Shown: in pieces, positions 1-11,904 of the stretch
Layout of the letters: every line of letters begins with the position of its first letter
How positions within the stretch are numbered: position 1 is the first letter of the stretch
DNA from: Massospora cicadina
Lineage: Eukaryota > Entomophthoromycota > Entomophthoromycetes > Entomophthorales > Entomophthoraceae
Direction: 5' to 3'
Length of the DNA stretch: 64,000 nt
Assembly: GCA_022478985.1 (NCBI GenBank)
Contig: JAKSZP010014937.1
Coordinates: forward strand, 1 to 64,000
The notes under the pieces: model-generated
Told to the model about the DNA's origin: nothing
The model's database searches: none
Seen by the model: only the letters and a program-made list of their open reading frames with translations
Program-made: the position numbers and the translations under genes

Positions 1-1783
1 GGTTTACCACTGTGGATAACCACTTTCGCGGTTAGCTGCTCCAGCTCCAGCACCATCTGTGGGGAATAAGCAGCTGCCCTTATATTGACTGGTTTCCTGG
101 CGTTGCCCTGTGCAAGCTGCACCACCACGCTGGGAAACGGAGAGTTACAGATACTCTCCTGACATGCAGCTTGGGCAGTTTGAAGAAGATTCTCCAAGGT
201 AGAGCGGATACTTTTCCCAAAGTTGGAAAGTGACCAAACCAACAACAAACAGCAGACTACTGATTTCACATTCTCTTGGGTAAAGGGTAATCACTGCAGC
301 ACTCAGCTCTAAGAGCAGGGTGTAAGTGGCTGGAAACAATGGTTGGTCAATTATGTCATGGAAACGGCAGAAAAAGTTTATACTGGGCGGCCAGTTGGGA
401 TGCGTGAGCACCCAAAAAGCAAGCCAGTATGCCAGAGGCATTGCCGACTGAATGATGTTATATAGAGCCATGCATTGCAAAATTACAAATTGTTGGTGTA
501 GAACAACCCTGAGTATGATCCTGACAATGAACCAAATCAGGTCTACCCCAGACCCTAGAGGTCTTGCTGCAAAGGTGGAATCACCAAAATAATGTCAATG
601 AGTTCATCGGCATATTGGGTTGTATTGACTGGGGAGACAAGGAGACAGATTCTCACTTGTAGATGGTGGATGTAAGGCCACAAGATCCCCATATACTATT
701 GTCAGAAGTTCATGATAGCAGGGTTAAAGTGCCAGAAGTATCTGACTTGCTGAATCCAATCAACAATGGTGGGGGCCATAGTGACCATGAGTACTAGTAG
801 AGCTCATCTGGTATATGGACTGACAGGCCACCAGGGAAAAGCCATCGGGGATGCAGTCAGATTAAAATTAACACAATAAAAATTGATTGGTTTTTGGAAA
901 ATTTTATTGCAAAGGAAAAGGAATTAAATTGACCAATAATTTTCACAATGCAATGCAACTGATTAAATAGTTGGTCAATTGGGGCAGTAACAAGCTGGGA
1001 TCAGGACCCTCAATTTTGATCTAACCAGCAAATTATTTGGGAATGGGCAGATTAGTTCACTGGGAACTGACATTGAAGAATTTGGTGACAGGCTGAGTCA
1101 CTGTTGGTTTGACCTCGGACATTCGAACTGAGGCTCAGCTATGTTTCCAATGGTTGGCATGATGGCATTTGGCCCAACGAGCAGTGGGAATATCCAAAGA
1201 CCACCCCACATAGGGGTGGGTCCATTTGGTTGGGAATGGGTTTAAGATATTCAACCCACCCATGCTCAGTTGCTGGGCTGTTTGTTTGGTCAGTGACATT
1301 GCATCAGGTGCAACACCTAATTTACCAACAGGGGCTTTGAACCCTTGTCAATGGTGTCCAATGCTGTTGCCTGCCCATCAGGGATGATCCTCAACAATTT
1401 TGGGAGAGGGGTGATTTTTTTGATCGCCATGTTAACCAAATCAAAACTGTTGGGCATTCCAGTGATAGATTGGTCTTCATACCTTTTCAACCATTTGAAA
1501 TCTGAACATTGGGCTGATTAACCGCTTGAATTAGTTCTGATTGATTTCATTTTTGAGAATCTCAGTGCAGATTTCACTGATTCCCCATAACAGTTCTGCT
1601 GAGGTGAGTGTGGGTATTGGAGGCGGAATATGAAGCAAAAGAACTGTTACCCAGCACTCATATACCATGTGAGCGAGATCACCCTGAGTAATGAGGGGTA
1701 CAGCCATCCTCTTTGGTGCCTTCTTGCTTGGGAATGGAAAAATGGCTGGATCAATGCCCAGAGGACATTCCCAGGGACTTACA
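1..1783 (-). mobile_element. LTR retrotransposon, G5 family, right end only
   Basis: Right-hand (5') end of a minus-strand LTR element that runs out of the window to the left. Bases 354-1783 align with the G5 LTRs at 53684-54840 and 58546-59702. Bases 1-353 are the start of the internal region. The junction just inside the LTR matches the same junction of G5 near 58530-58560. The minus strand of 145-480 is open and hydrophobic, but it crosses the LTR/internal border. More diverged than the two G5 LTRs are from each other, so it is an older insertion. Confidence 0.7.
354..1783 (-). repeat. LTR of G5-family element
   Basis: Starts with TGTCA and ends in ACTTACA, as in the G5 LTRs. It is longer (about 1430 against 1157 nt) because of internal indels. 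Minus strand 1531-1800 is an open frame (about 89 codons) homologous to the frame inside the G5 LTRs, where a stop interrupts it. The 5 bp after the LTR are TAAGC; the partner site lies outside the window. Confidence 0.65.
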
Positions 1784-2401
1784 TAAGCATCAGATTCCAA
1801 AGTTTAATTTCTTGTTGTGTTTCTTATCTTTCACTTTTAAAGAAATATCCTTCCCTGGCATTCTAAGTTATAAACACCCAGGATGACTGATGATGACTGC
1901 CAAAGCAACAATCCTGAAAATCCTGAGAATTATGCCCCGCCACCTGCCACCCATTGGGGAATACACCAGAATCCCCTATTTTCCTGACAATATATATCAA
2001 AAGTGCTTCAAAGCTATCGCTTCACAGATGCCAGAATTAAGTTTATCTGGAGTTGTATTCTTCCCAAAAGTATCCATCACTTCTGAGCCCATTTTAATAT
2101 ACATACTAAATTAATGGTCTGATACTTGACCAATACTTACAAAAGTAAAATAGGACCTAAGTTGGAGAATCCTCTATTTTTGAAGATGATCATCCAAATT
2201 GGTACAGTATTTTTAGAGTTATGTGCAAACAAACATAGAAAAAAAAGTAAAAATCATACATACAGGTCAAATTGATAACCTTCTCCTTTTTCAAAGTCAG
2301 TTTAAAAAGTATCTATTAGGATCATCTGGTAAACTTTAAACCCACAAACAAATCTGTGTTAAACTGGGTATCAACAAGAATTAGTCTAAAATCTTGTTTA
2401 C
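1784..2401. other. AT-rich sequence, no gene seen
   Basis: Contains only short random-looking open frames such as 1890-2114 plus. No domain, RNA gene or clear repeat end was recognised. Confidence 0.5.
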
Positions 2402-2416
2402 AAAACTATTATTCTG

Positions 2417-2659
2417 CACTGCCTCCCCAACTTTGATCCTGGTAGTGAACTTTGGGTAGGGGATAATTATGACTGTGTTGGCATTGCGCACCAATGCTCT
2501 GAACCAAGATAGCAAATAGCAAAGGCGGTCCATGGAGTTCCTGGCATATTATATGCTGTGCATGGAGGTTTTCCAGGTTTTATCCTCCTTTCCCATTTTC
2601 TTCAATTCCCCTCATCGGTGCGGTATTGTCCCCAGGTCAATCCACCTCAAATAAAATAT
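2417..2659 (+). mobile_element. SINE-A copy 1, 5'-truncated
   Basis: Same family as 38191-38481 (minus) over about 240 nt. It begins inside the tRNA-like head of the longer copy and ends in an A/T-rich tail. It is flanked by a 15-bp duplication (2402-2416 and 2660-2674, one mismatch), which is direct evidence of retroposition. Many CpGs of copy 2 are TpG or CpA here. Confidence 0.85.
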
Positions 2660-2674
2660 AAAACTATCATTCTG

Positions 2675-3142
2675 ATTATTTATTTATATAGGAGCATTAT
2701 CTCATAAACAAATAATCCAAAATCACCAAACTTTGTGCAAGTACTTTATAAAGTTTTGGGATAGTAATATACTCTTTTTAATAAATCATATAATTTTTGA
2801 TATCAGTCCTATATAAGATCTAAAATATATATTTCTAATGATAATTATATATTAATTTGGCTAAGCATTTCTATATTCATTTAATTTGATAGTTTCATAA
2901 TTTTTGACAAATGGTTGGTAGTCTTTGGCTGTTTTGTGCAACAATTGGCTTTACTGAGTGGTGGTTCATTCTTTGGCTGATTTGATGCTAATTAGTTTCA
3001 AGTAAGTAATTGATTTAATTAATTTGGCAGGCTTAAATAATTTTGGCTAAGTGGTTGGAGGTTGGAATATTTGATGGGATTAATGGTTTCTGAACTTATT
3101 GATGGCTATCTACCAATATAAAAATTAAAATAATTTAGAATC
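2675..3142. repeat. AT-rich dispersed repeat (spacer S)
   Basis: Degenerate units built round 'ggctaagtggttgg'-like motifs, also seen at 6591-10693, 33006-35717 and 61766-62681. No coding potential. Confidence 0.6.
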
Positions 3143-3158
3143 ATCTGGTAAGTTATAA

Positions 3159-3315
3159 GCTGGGTGTAGTTGTGCACACCTGTAACCACAAGCTAAGGTG
3201 GGATAAAAATGCTGTAACAGGTTCGAAACCTGTTATAGCTAGGATGAATATAATTGCCTCTATCCCTCTTATCATCATTCATTATTCAATTAATGATAGG
3301 TAAAAAAAATAAAAA
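3159..3315 (+). mobile_element. 7SL/Alu-like SINE
   Basis: A 157-nt retroposon. Its first ~37 nt read like the 5' Alu domain of SRP (7SL) RNA: GCTGGGTGTAGTTGTGC, then ACACCTGTAACCACAAGCTA. A pol III B-box-like hairpin, GGTTCGAAACC, follows at about 3221. It ends in a run of A with one T. Flanking duplications 3143-3158 and 3316-3331 match at 14 of 16 bases. The 7SL resemblance was judged by eye; the retroposon structure (TSD plus A tail) is seen directly. Confidence 0.65.
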
Positions 3316-3331
3316 ATCTGCTAAGTCATAA

Positions 3332-4324
3332 ACACTGTACGAAGCATGGGTATACTACTAGTACCTGATAATTCTGAAAACTGAGGTATTGGCTGAACCT
3401 CAGGTCTTGAAGAACCTGGGATTCTCAAACCCTTATGGCAATTCCCTACATTGAACCACTCCCCAAAAATATTTAAAAAGGTGACAAAAAGTAAAAGATT
3501 GGGTTTCCAAACCAACGTGACTTAATACTCTCTAGTTAAAAAATTATGGTCACCAAACTTTTATTCCCAGCGGATTCTACATTCACCAAGTTTAAAGGGT
3601 TTGTCAAACTTTTGGTACCGTTCAAGTTAATCTTTTTTGAAAATGTTGGTTTGATTTTTAATCTAGTTTAATCCTAAGATAAATTTATTTATCAACCCAT
3701 AACTTTTGTTGGGTGGTTCATTGATCCGTTAAACCTAGCTCTTTTAAGGTTTTTTAGATACCTTGAATGTTGAGTGATAGTCATATTTAAACTCACGTAC
3801 TATGGAAATTTAACCTTTTTTGGTTTCTACATCCTTTGAACTTCTCATACGTTTTCTATATTTTATGAGATCTTCAGGTGGTGAGCTAGATGGTTATAGG
3901 ATACCGGTTGGGAGGGTTTATACTGAGCTTGGGTATAAAACCTGGGATAGTTTACTTTGGGTTTAGTGTTTCTCCACCCACTCATTTGCTTTGTTCAATT
4001 TCGCAGGTGATTTTTTGGTTAAAATTTATTTTTGGGAATCGTGAGGTAAAAAAATCCTATTTTTACGCCGCGAGTTGTTTAGACGCTTCGTTAAGCCATA
4101 CATTCATGCCTACGGCCATAGAATTTACCTAGAGTATAGAGTTAAGCTATTGATTTGTACCTGGCTTCTTTTGCCTTTACACGATAAACCCCCTTTCCAT
4201 AAATTTTGGCACGCCGGTCGCGTAGAGCTTAGGTTTGGAATTTGGTTTATTGACGGCCATATTTCATAGGGGAATGACTACTTCATCAAGATAAGTTTTT
4301 TGAACCCCGTCTTCATCTATTCCC
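3332..4324. other. Unique island upstream of FANCL
   Basis: CpG-containing sequence unlike the surrounding repeats from about 3540 onward. It should hold the FANCL promoter and 5' leader. A pyrimidine-rich tract ending in CAG near 4004 looks like a 3' splice site. Open frames at 3890-4132 and 4075-4269 (plus) match no family I know. They could be leader, unrecognised exons or chance. Confidence 0.4.
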
Positions 4325-5771
4325 ATGAGGAGAAGGGCTTTCATCTCGCTCAAGGAGCGCAAGATCTCAATCGAGACGTGTCCAACGCTTAGCCTAGTGT
4401 TGCAACCCCATTTGAGCGCCATCGACCAGGTAAGGGTTGGCTTTTTTGAAAAGCATGTTTTTAAACTCTGCGGACGTTGATCTATTTATACCTTTACTGC
4501 CCCGTAAAGCGCCAAAGTTTAAAGTTTTGACAAGCCTATACGTTCCTTACTTCTACTAAGGGTGGATTTTAGAAGCTATCCCAGTTCAGCGACTTTGATG
4601 AATTTTGGGCCGATATTAACCAGCACGTGGTAGCTTATGGCTCTAGTTATCAAGTTAAAGATTTAGGAACGGGAGCCAAGTTATCGTGGCGAACTTGTAC
4701 GGAGTGGGGTACTGGTTTCTAGAGGCGAGACCCTTCCCACCTATTATGCCACCGTGCTTCAAGATATCGGTTTATTGGGTTGGGATCGGGTGGTGTTCCT
4801 CAGCCCGGACCTTCGCCAGCTGCATTTTAAGGCTAGGTTTGGTGACATTGGGGTGTACTTAGCTTTAGCGATGGGCGAGGTAGGGTGCACTTGGTTCAGG
4901 TGGATATTCCCACCCAGTATCCCGCCTTACCGCCCAAACTCGCGGTCGAAATGCCCAACTTCTCAGGCCGGGATATCAGCCTGCCATCGGTGCTAAAGGT
5001 GGGCGAATCGTGGTTCAAATATCTCCTTGAAGAGCTTCGCGAGGTACCGCCGGATGCTCAATATTGATGGTAGCTGTTTGAACGGTTTAGAGATTTTGGG
5101 AGGTGGCGGATGAGCTGGACGCCCAAACCACCGTCCTAGAGCCCCAGCCTATCCTTAGAAGCCACTGCCATCGCAGGATAGCGCTGCCCGCCCACTGTTC
5201 CCTAGAGATTGAAATTGATCCCGTTCACCCAAGGGCCATCCCCATCTTTCGGCTCTATGGCCCCAACCGCCGGGTTCAGCCGCTTAAAGCCAATTTGGAG
5301 AAGAATCTCTCCAACTGGTTAGCTGTGGAAGGTTGACTTTAACTAACTAACTTAGGGATCACACCCTTTCCCCCAAAGTAAATCTGGAGCGTGCCCTTGA
5401 AATCTCGTTCCGAGACCCAGTGGCGGTCGGCCCTAATTACAACCCCAACCAGGAGTGCGGGATTTGCTACTCCTACCGCCCTCTATCCCAGCCCCAAGTT
5501 TCTAAAGGCGCATCCAATCATTCAGTGGCCCAGACCCCAACCCTGGTCTGTGATAACCCCTCCTGCAATAATGTTTATCATCATAGTTGTCTGTTTGAGG
5601 TATCCCCTTTGTTTATAGCTACCCTGCTAGAGCATCAAATCGCTGCCCTCCTCTCGTCGCAGTTATAAGATGTGGTTTGGTTCGTGCCCGTATTGCAACG
5701 AGGTAGCTGGTTTGGGGGTTAGTTGAACCTAACTTTTTATCTTTTAGCCCATGGCGGTCACTGAGCCTTAA
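4325..5771 (+). CDS. FANCL: FANCL E3 ubiquitin ligase (Fanconi anaemia pathway)
   Basis: Role known for the family: nuclear E3 ligase of the Fanconi core complex that, with UBE2T, monoubiquitinates FANCD2/FANCI at DNA crosslinks. My exon model is 4325-4429, 4573-4629, 4667-4836, 4869-5043, 5091-5331, 5379-5599, 5631-5702 and 5748-5771: 1065 nt, 354 aa, close to the ~375 of human FANCL. All introns are GT..AG; lengths are 143, 37, 32, 47, 47, 31 and 45 nt. The protein follows FANCL in order: N-terminal fold with FISLKERKISIE, the RWD region with DIGLLGWDRVVF, a second RWD with RFWEVADELDA..VLEP and EIEIDPVHP, and a C-terminal PHD-like RING. All eight zinc ligands are present: C276, C279, C307, C312, H317, C320, C342, C345. 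No stop or frameshift, so it looks functional. The 5' end is the weak part: intron 1 may hide a small exon (about 8 residues seem missing), and the start could lie upstream. Confidence 0.9.
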
Positions 5772-6590
5772 TGCCCTTCTCGGATTCTTTATTGGTGTAT
5801 AGGTTCACAGTGGCTTTAAAGCTAATCATCTCTGGCGTCCCAGTGGTTCATACCTGCTACACTTAAAAGAGCTCTAACCTTTGTATCCCGAGATACTGGA
5901 TTCACCTTAGAAATACCATTCCACCGTTTGAGGTGTCATAAGCATGCTATAAGACCATGTGAGATGTAAATCTTGTAAATTTTTGAGCTGCAGTTGAGAT
6001 GGGTTTAATTTTAATCAGGCTTAGTTGGTGGAGCAAATTGGTATCAGATAGCTTAAAAGCTATATAAAGGGTCTGTTTAGCTAAGGTTCAAAAGGTTGGG
6101 TTTACAGTTCTATGTGATAATCTATATCTTGTAAGCCTTGCCTAAAGGCTGGTGGTATGAGTTTGCTTGGGTCGGCATTTGGATGAAAATAACCCACCTT
6201 TTTGCAATCCTACCTTAAACCCTATTGGGATAGCATTGTAGAGCATAAAGCCAACCCGCTTATGATAGATAATTAACTGTCAAACGATAAGAGATTGTTA
6301 ATATGGTTTCACAATTCGTTGGGGTGAAATCTCTAACTTCAGCTTTCCTATTATTTAAGCATCAATCTCAACCGCTTGGATTTTTGAGGCTTTGGGTGGG
6401 TGCTGGAATTTATGCGCGTATGGTTCCCGTGTAAATGAACGGAGGTTATTCTTAGGTGACTAGGTATAAGTCGACTACGATAAACCTCCAAAGTATTGCG
6501 GTTTTAGATTTAAAACCCACTAGCGGAGTTATCCAGCATCGGTCGGGTTTATTTATTCCCAACAATTTGAACTGATTAATTTAGGTTTTA
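5772..6590. other. Unique flank downstream of FANCL
   Basis: Non-repetitive, CpG-containing sequence that should hold the FANCL 3' UTR and terminator. No second gene was recognised on either strand. AT-rich spacer S resumes near 6590. Confidence 0.5.
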
Positions 6591-9500
6591 TATTATAGAT
6601 AACACGAAATCGCTTACTCATTACCATTGATTATCAAACCGATTAATCAACCACTTACCCAATACAGTTGAACCTACCAGATCAATCAAAAACCACCAAC
6701 CACTTAGCCAAAACCAATTGAATGTAAGAAACAACTAAATTTCACTAACTCCATGGCCAAATAAAATTAAGCTTTAACAAATCAATAAAAAATCACCATG
6801 TCTCAGCTAAATCCAATTTGAACATCAAATCAACAAAAAACCGCTAACTACTTTTTAAACCCATTGGATCTATTGAATTGATCAAAAAGTGCCAACTATT
6901 CTGCAAATTTAAATTTGACCCATTGGATCAATCAAATACCACCAAACTGTTATTTAAAACATCTCTATATTTAAAAAACATTATGTGTATATATGTGACA
7001 TATTCTATTTTAAACTGCTGAACCAATTGCAACCTAACTTAACAGATATTTAATAAATTAGGGAAAATTACTTGAAAGATATTTTAAAATCATAATAAGA
7101 AAAAGCAAATAAAGTAGTTAGCTTTAAAAATGAATGGACAATTAATAGTCAAGCTAACCCACCCTAAGGTGTAAGTGCTTAAATTGAATTCAATTGAAAA
7201 CTACTTAAAAATGCAGAACTTGACATCATATTATCCAAAGCAAAACCAAAGTAAATGCAGATACATGATACTTTTTTAAAGATTTGATAACTATGTTGCC
7301 TCATCATTTTAGTTTTAGTTTTAACTATCACTTGCAATATCATTTTAGCTATCTATATCGACTTGATAAGACACTAACACTGTCTGACTGACTGACATCT
7401 GAAACTATTAAATCTGATAGGTTCAATCTATCTGGCTGAGTGGTTGATAATTGGCAAATATAACAAATAATTTGCCAAATTGCTTACCTATAACTAAATA
7501 GTCTGAGAAAAGTCAGGTGGTTCCTGAGATGTTGCCAATAGGAAATCCTATCAGGCACATGGCTAGTCTACTTAATAAAACATTGGCACTGACTGATATC
7601 TGAAACCATCAAGTCTTTTTTTAGTACTAGATGAAACCATCAAGTCTATTAGGTTCATTCTATCTGGTTGAGTGGTTGAGATTTGTTGAATATTGAAATA
7701 TTCACCAAATTGCTCACCCAAAACTAAAAAAAGCAATCTCTTAATAAAATACTAACACTGACTGACATCTGAAACCAAGTCTTATTGTTCAATCTATTTG
7801 GTAAGTGGTTAAGAATTAGTGAATATATTGAATAATTCATCAAATTGCTCACCCAAAGCTAAATAAGTAATAATTATATAAAAATCTTAACCTTTAATTT
7901 TAATAAACCAAATTTAAAAGTTTTGATGCCAAATAAGTCAAATCTAATCTTTAATATATATAGTTATATAAACCTTAACCACCAATTTTAACCAATCAAA
8001 TTGTATCTAAATTAAGCTCCACTGATGAGCGTGACAGATTAATAATGTGTTTTTTAAGTTAACAATGGTACCACATAGTTAACTATCATGTTTTAGATAA
8101 GTTTATTCAAAAATAGATTTAAACCTAAGTTTTAAATATAAGAAGTAAAATAAAGAGTTCAAAGTATTTATTATATAGTTTAGTGATAACACTCCCACTT
8201 AAACTCCAGAATAATAAACTCAATGCAAACTTAAGCACTTTGAAAGTTTTTGGTTATTTAGGAAAATTACTCACTAGATAGTTGTTTTCTTTACCCTTGC
8301 TTAAATTGCAAAATTATATACTTTAAAGCAAAGGTAAGCATTTTAATATTTTTTGGTTATTTGTGATCTTGAAAAACATTCACTAGATAGTTTTTTTACT
8401 AATCCCACTTAAATTTCAGAATTATAATTTCTATAAAAGGGTAAGCCCTTTAATAGTTTTTGATTGTTTATATTTAGGTATAACACTTACTAAATAGTTG
8501 TTTTTACTATGCTGCTTAAACTGTAGAATTATTACTAATGCAAAGGTAAGCACTTTTTAGTTTTGTTATTTATGATTTAGGAAAAAAGATTAAGTGGATA
8601 GATTTTTATGAACCCCATTTAAATTGCAGAATTATATATCCAATATAAAGGTAAGCACTTTTTAGGTTTGTTATTTATGATTTAGGAAAAACATTAAGTG
8701 GATAGATTTTTATGAACCCCACTTAAATTGCAGAATTATATATCCAATATAAAGGTAAGCACTTTTTAGGTTTGTTATTTATGATTTAGGAAAAACATTA
8801 AGTGGATAGTTTTTCACTATCCTCACCTAAATTGCAGAATTATAAGACCACCTAATGCTAAAAAAATTGCAGAATTATAAAGCCAATGCAAAGGTAAGCA
8901 CTTTTAGTTTTTTAGTTATTTATAATTTAGAAAAAAATCAGTGGATAATTGTTTTTAATATTTTTGCTAAAATTTAGGGTTATGATTTCAATGCAAAGGT
9001 AATCATATTTAAAATGTTTAGTTTTTAGGATTTAGGAATAACACTCGCTAGAAAATTTTTTTCATTATCTCACAAATTTTGTAGATTTAATTTCAATGCA
9101 AAGGTAAACATTTTAATAGTATTTGGTTATATAAGAAAAACATTCACTAAATACTTGTTTTATTAGTCTAATAGTAAAAGGTAGAATTTAGTTGATGGTC
9201 TTATTAGATGTTAGATCCCAGAATGACATTCTTAAATTTGAAGTGTGTAATTGAGATCATTTTAAGGTAAGCTTTTTAGTGTTTTAATTATTTTTTACTA
9301 CCCTTAGCTATCAATTAATTAAAGTTATTAGAATATTGTTTCCAGTATGATTATCTGATATATGATTTTATTAATCATTATCTTTTCAAGCTAATCTTTT
9401 TTGATGTTTATACTTATTTTAATTAGATGTATGTTTTCAGTATAATCAACTGCAATTATCTGAAATAGTTGCAAATATTTTTCAAGGTGAGTTTTTCTTA

Positions 9501-10693
9501 TTACTTGGTAATATTTTTAGTAAGGTTATTGATTTTGTTTTTACCATAAACCATCTGTTGAGATCCTGATATGACTGGATGATAAGTTCTAAATAGCCAT
9601 GGCAGATTGGCTAAAATCTGCCAACTATGAATTACAGTGTACAAATATTTGAGTGCCTTATGATGAGGTGATATTGGGTCAGAAAGGATTATTATTAGAT
9701 CACCTCCAAATAAGGTGTTAAGGTTTTATTGACATACAACAAATAATTTATAAATTGCCTTGAACTAAGGCAATATGGAATTTAAGAATAGTATACTCTG
9801 CCAGAGCTAATGAGAATATGGCAAAACCAAATGGTCTAAGCCAAAGGAGAGGTATTGAACAAAGTTGCTGATATATAAACAAGATGAGATGATTAAAGAG
9901 GAGGGTTGTTAATAGAAAGAAAAAGAGAGGAGCAGGAATAACCTGCTAATTAATATAATTAAATAAAGAAGTGTGATTGGGGCTAATTGCTCCACCCTTA
10001 AAAAATTTAAGTTGTTTCAAGGACTGGCAATCCCCATATCATCCATCCATTGCTCAGTGGAAACCAACCCTGTGCAAACTCTTCAAGCAAATCTTGGACA
10101 ATTTTACCCAAAATTATAACATTATCATAATTGCCTATGTTTACTAATATTATCAGGGTAAGGTTTAATATTTTGTTTGCTCTAATATAAAGTAGTAAAA
10201 ACTTAATTTTGAATTCACTATAAACTGTTATCCAAAAATTTGCTAATATCATTTTTAAAGTAAGTTATGATCTTTTCTACTTGATCTACTATGATATACT
10301 ATATCTATTGCTTACTTAAAATGGTAATAGATTGGTGACAAATTAAACATGCTTAGTTTTTTTAGGTTTTAATATTTTAAATAAATATAACCATTTTTAA
10401 TGATTACCTTGTAATATAACTAATATTACTAATATACTTGTTCATAAGTCTAGAATTATTATCTATCTTATATCTATATACATACTAACTTAGAGAACAA
10501 AAGGCTATTCTGGGCCTTTTAGTTTGCTTTTCTGAAATTTTCTACCTTACACCTTTAAATAAGATTGATGTCTTGAAGTTAACACACATTAAACAAAAGC
10601 TACTTACCATTCACTTAAAACCAATTGGATATATTTAATCAACCTAAAACCATTCACCTCTTAAAAATCCTAAAACTATCAATTTGGGTTTTA
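6591..10693. repeat. AT-rich dispersed repeat (spacer S)
   Basis: About 4 kb without coding sequence. 7020-7260 aligns in reverse with 33700-34020. 7380-7860 holds diverged direct repeats of a ~200-bp unit, and 8200-9130 repeats a ~100-bp unit with 'gcaaaggtaagcac'. 10455-10640 aligns with 44640-44830 and with the complement of 38010-38140; these share a TCTAT-rich start followed by 'ggctattctgggcctttta'. Such starts resemble Helitron 5' ends (inference). Confidence 0.6.
7617..7631 (-). mobile_element. 15-nt LINE 3'-end insertion
   Basis: On the minus strand reads TCTAGTACT plus A run, the last bases of the LINE at 62682-64000. It is flanked by a perfect 16-bp TSD (7601-7616 and 7632-7647). 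Sister units at about 7386 and 7766 lack it. Confidence 0.85.
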
Positions 10694-10698
10694 CTTAC

Positions 10699-11225
10699 TA
10701 TTTATCATCAGGATAAGGTAGCTGAGGGTAGTTGTTTCTCCAAAGCATACTGAAATGGATGGTATATATTGTCCCACAGAGAGTCAAAAGTGGGTGAGAG
10801 CTGGGAATCCTAGATGTAGAGGCTAATAAATTGTTGTAAGCTTAGAAATAGGTGATGAGGGAACAATTGTAATAAAACTGGTGATTGTGATGCCAATGGC
10901 CAGAGAGGAGCTCACTAAAAAGAGGCTCTAGAAGTAAATGAAGTCAAAATCAAACTGGAGTGGAAAAACGTAACTTTCTTCAGTTAAGAGCTTTTATTTA
11001 TAGTATGTGTCTTCACCTATTTCTTTTAGGGTTTGATGTCCTCCACCAGCAAGATCTTCACCACCCTGACTTTAATCAGGTGGGGAATCAACAGCAGGCT
11101 TGCCTCTGAAAAATTTGTTAGATTGTGGATAATAGTGCTCTGATGAGGTGAGGAGAATTTTTGGAGAGGTATTGGAGGTTGGGAATTTCAAATTAGGCTG
11201 AGTGTGAGCAGGTCAAATTGCAACA
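10699..11225 (-). repeat. G1 3' LTR
   Basis: 527 nt. Aligns along its whole length with the 5' LTR, which is also 527 nt once its two insertions and their duplications are removed. The internal side carries the purine-rich tract at 11226-11236. Confidence 0.85.
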
Positions 11226-11236
11226 TCACCCTCCTC
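11226..11236 (-). promoter_or_regulatory. G1 polypurine tract
   Basis: Minus strand GAGGAGGGTGA directly before the 3' LTR start TGTTG. This is the expected plus-strand primer site and fixes the minus orientation of G1. Confidence 0.75.
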
Positions 11237-11403
11237 AGGATCTTGCCAAGGGGGATGGTACTTACACAGAAAATGACTATGGACGCAATTAACTACAGTG
11301 TTAAGAGAGTGTCTGTAACTCTCTCATTCCCAGCAAGGTGATGTGGGATGCAAACCCACATTGCTAGGGAACTAGCTGTTAGGAGAATGGGAAGGAAGGC
11401 ACC

Positions 11404-11682
11404 TCAAATGGTGCCAGTGCAAAGGGTACCCCAGGCAAGGGTGTAAAGAGCAACATATAACACCAGGTAAGTAAGGAACATCACCGCTTGAGTGGACCCC
11501 AGAGGGGCGTCCATAATCAAGTGTAGCTTGGCGTCAGGGGGCTTGGGTGCCTCAATCTGGAGGGGACCTGGGTGGCCCACAGGAGACCCTGGTATTTTGG
11601 TAAATTGTGATTTAAGGTAGTGGCCTACATGGTTGGAGACCTCCCCAAAGAGGTCCACCACCAAGTTTTCCCAAGGAATCAT
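11404..11682 (-). pseudogene. G1 3'-terminal ORF with membrane segment
   Basis: 92-codon open frame downstream of the integrase and just before the 3' LTR. The N-terminal half is polar; the C-terminal half has one strong hydrophobic stretch (about residues 66-88, AVMFLTYLVLYVALYTLA). Its place matches that of an env-like ORF, but I see no signal peptide, furin-type site or fusion motif. Function unknown; it may be a remnant of a longer frame. Confidence 0.35.
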
Positions 11683-11904
11683 TGGTAAAAAATGTAAAAT
11701 AACGGGGGTTTTTATTTAAGAAAAGTCAGCCAACAAGGAATGTTGGCCACAAAAACATATTTAAAGTGGCCCAGGGAAATTCAGGTTCTGTGGAAGTGTG
11801 CTCAAGCCTTGACGCTCCAATAAACAGACGCTTCCATCCATTTTAGTAAAATACACCAAAAGTGCCTTCACTTGAGTAATCGATTGAAGCCATATTTTAC
11901 ATGA

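Noticed and set aside
3890..4269. Possible separate gene upstream of FANCL
   Set aside because: No recognisable family and no clear exon structure. Kept as unassigned upstream sequence.
6020..6110. tRNA-like A box near 6030
   Set aside because: No B box of the right sequence at the right distance and no cloverleaf.
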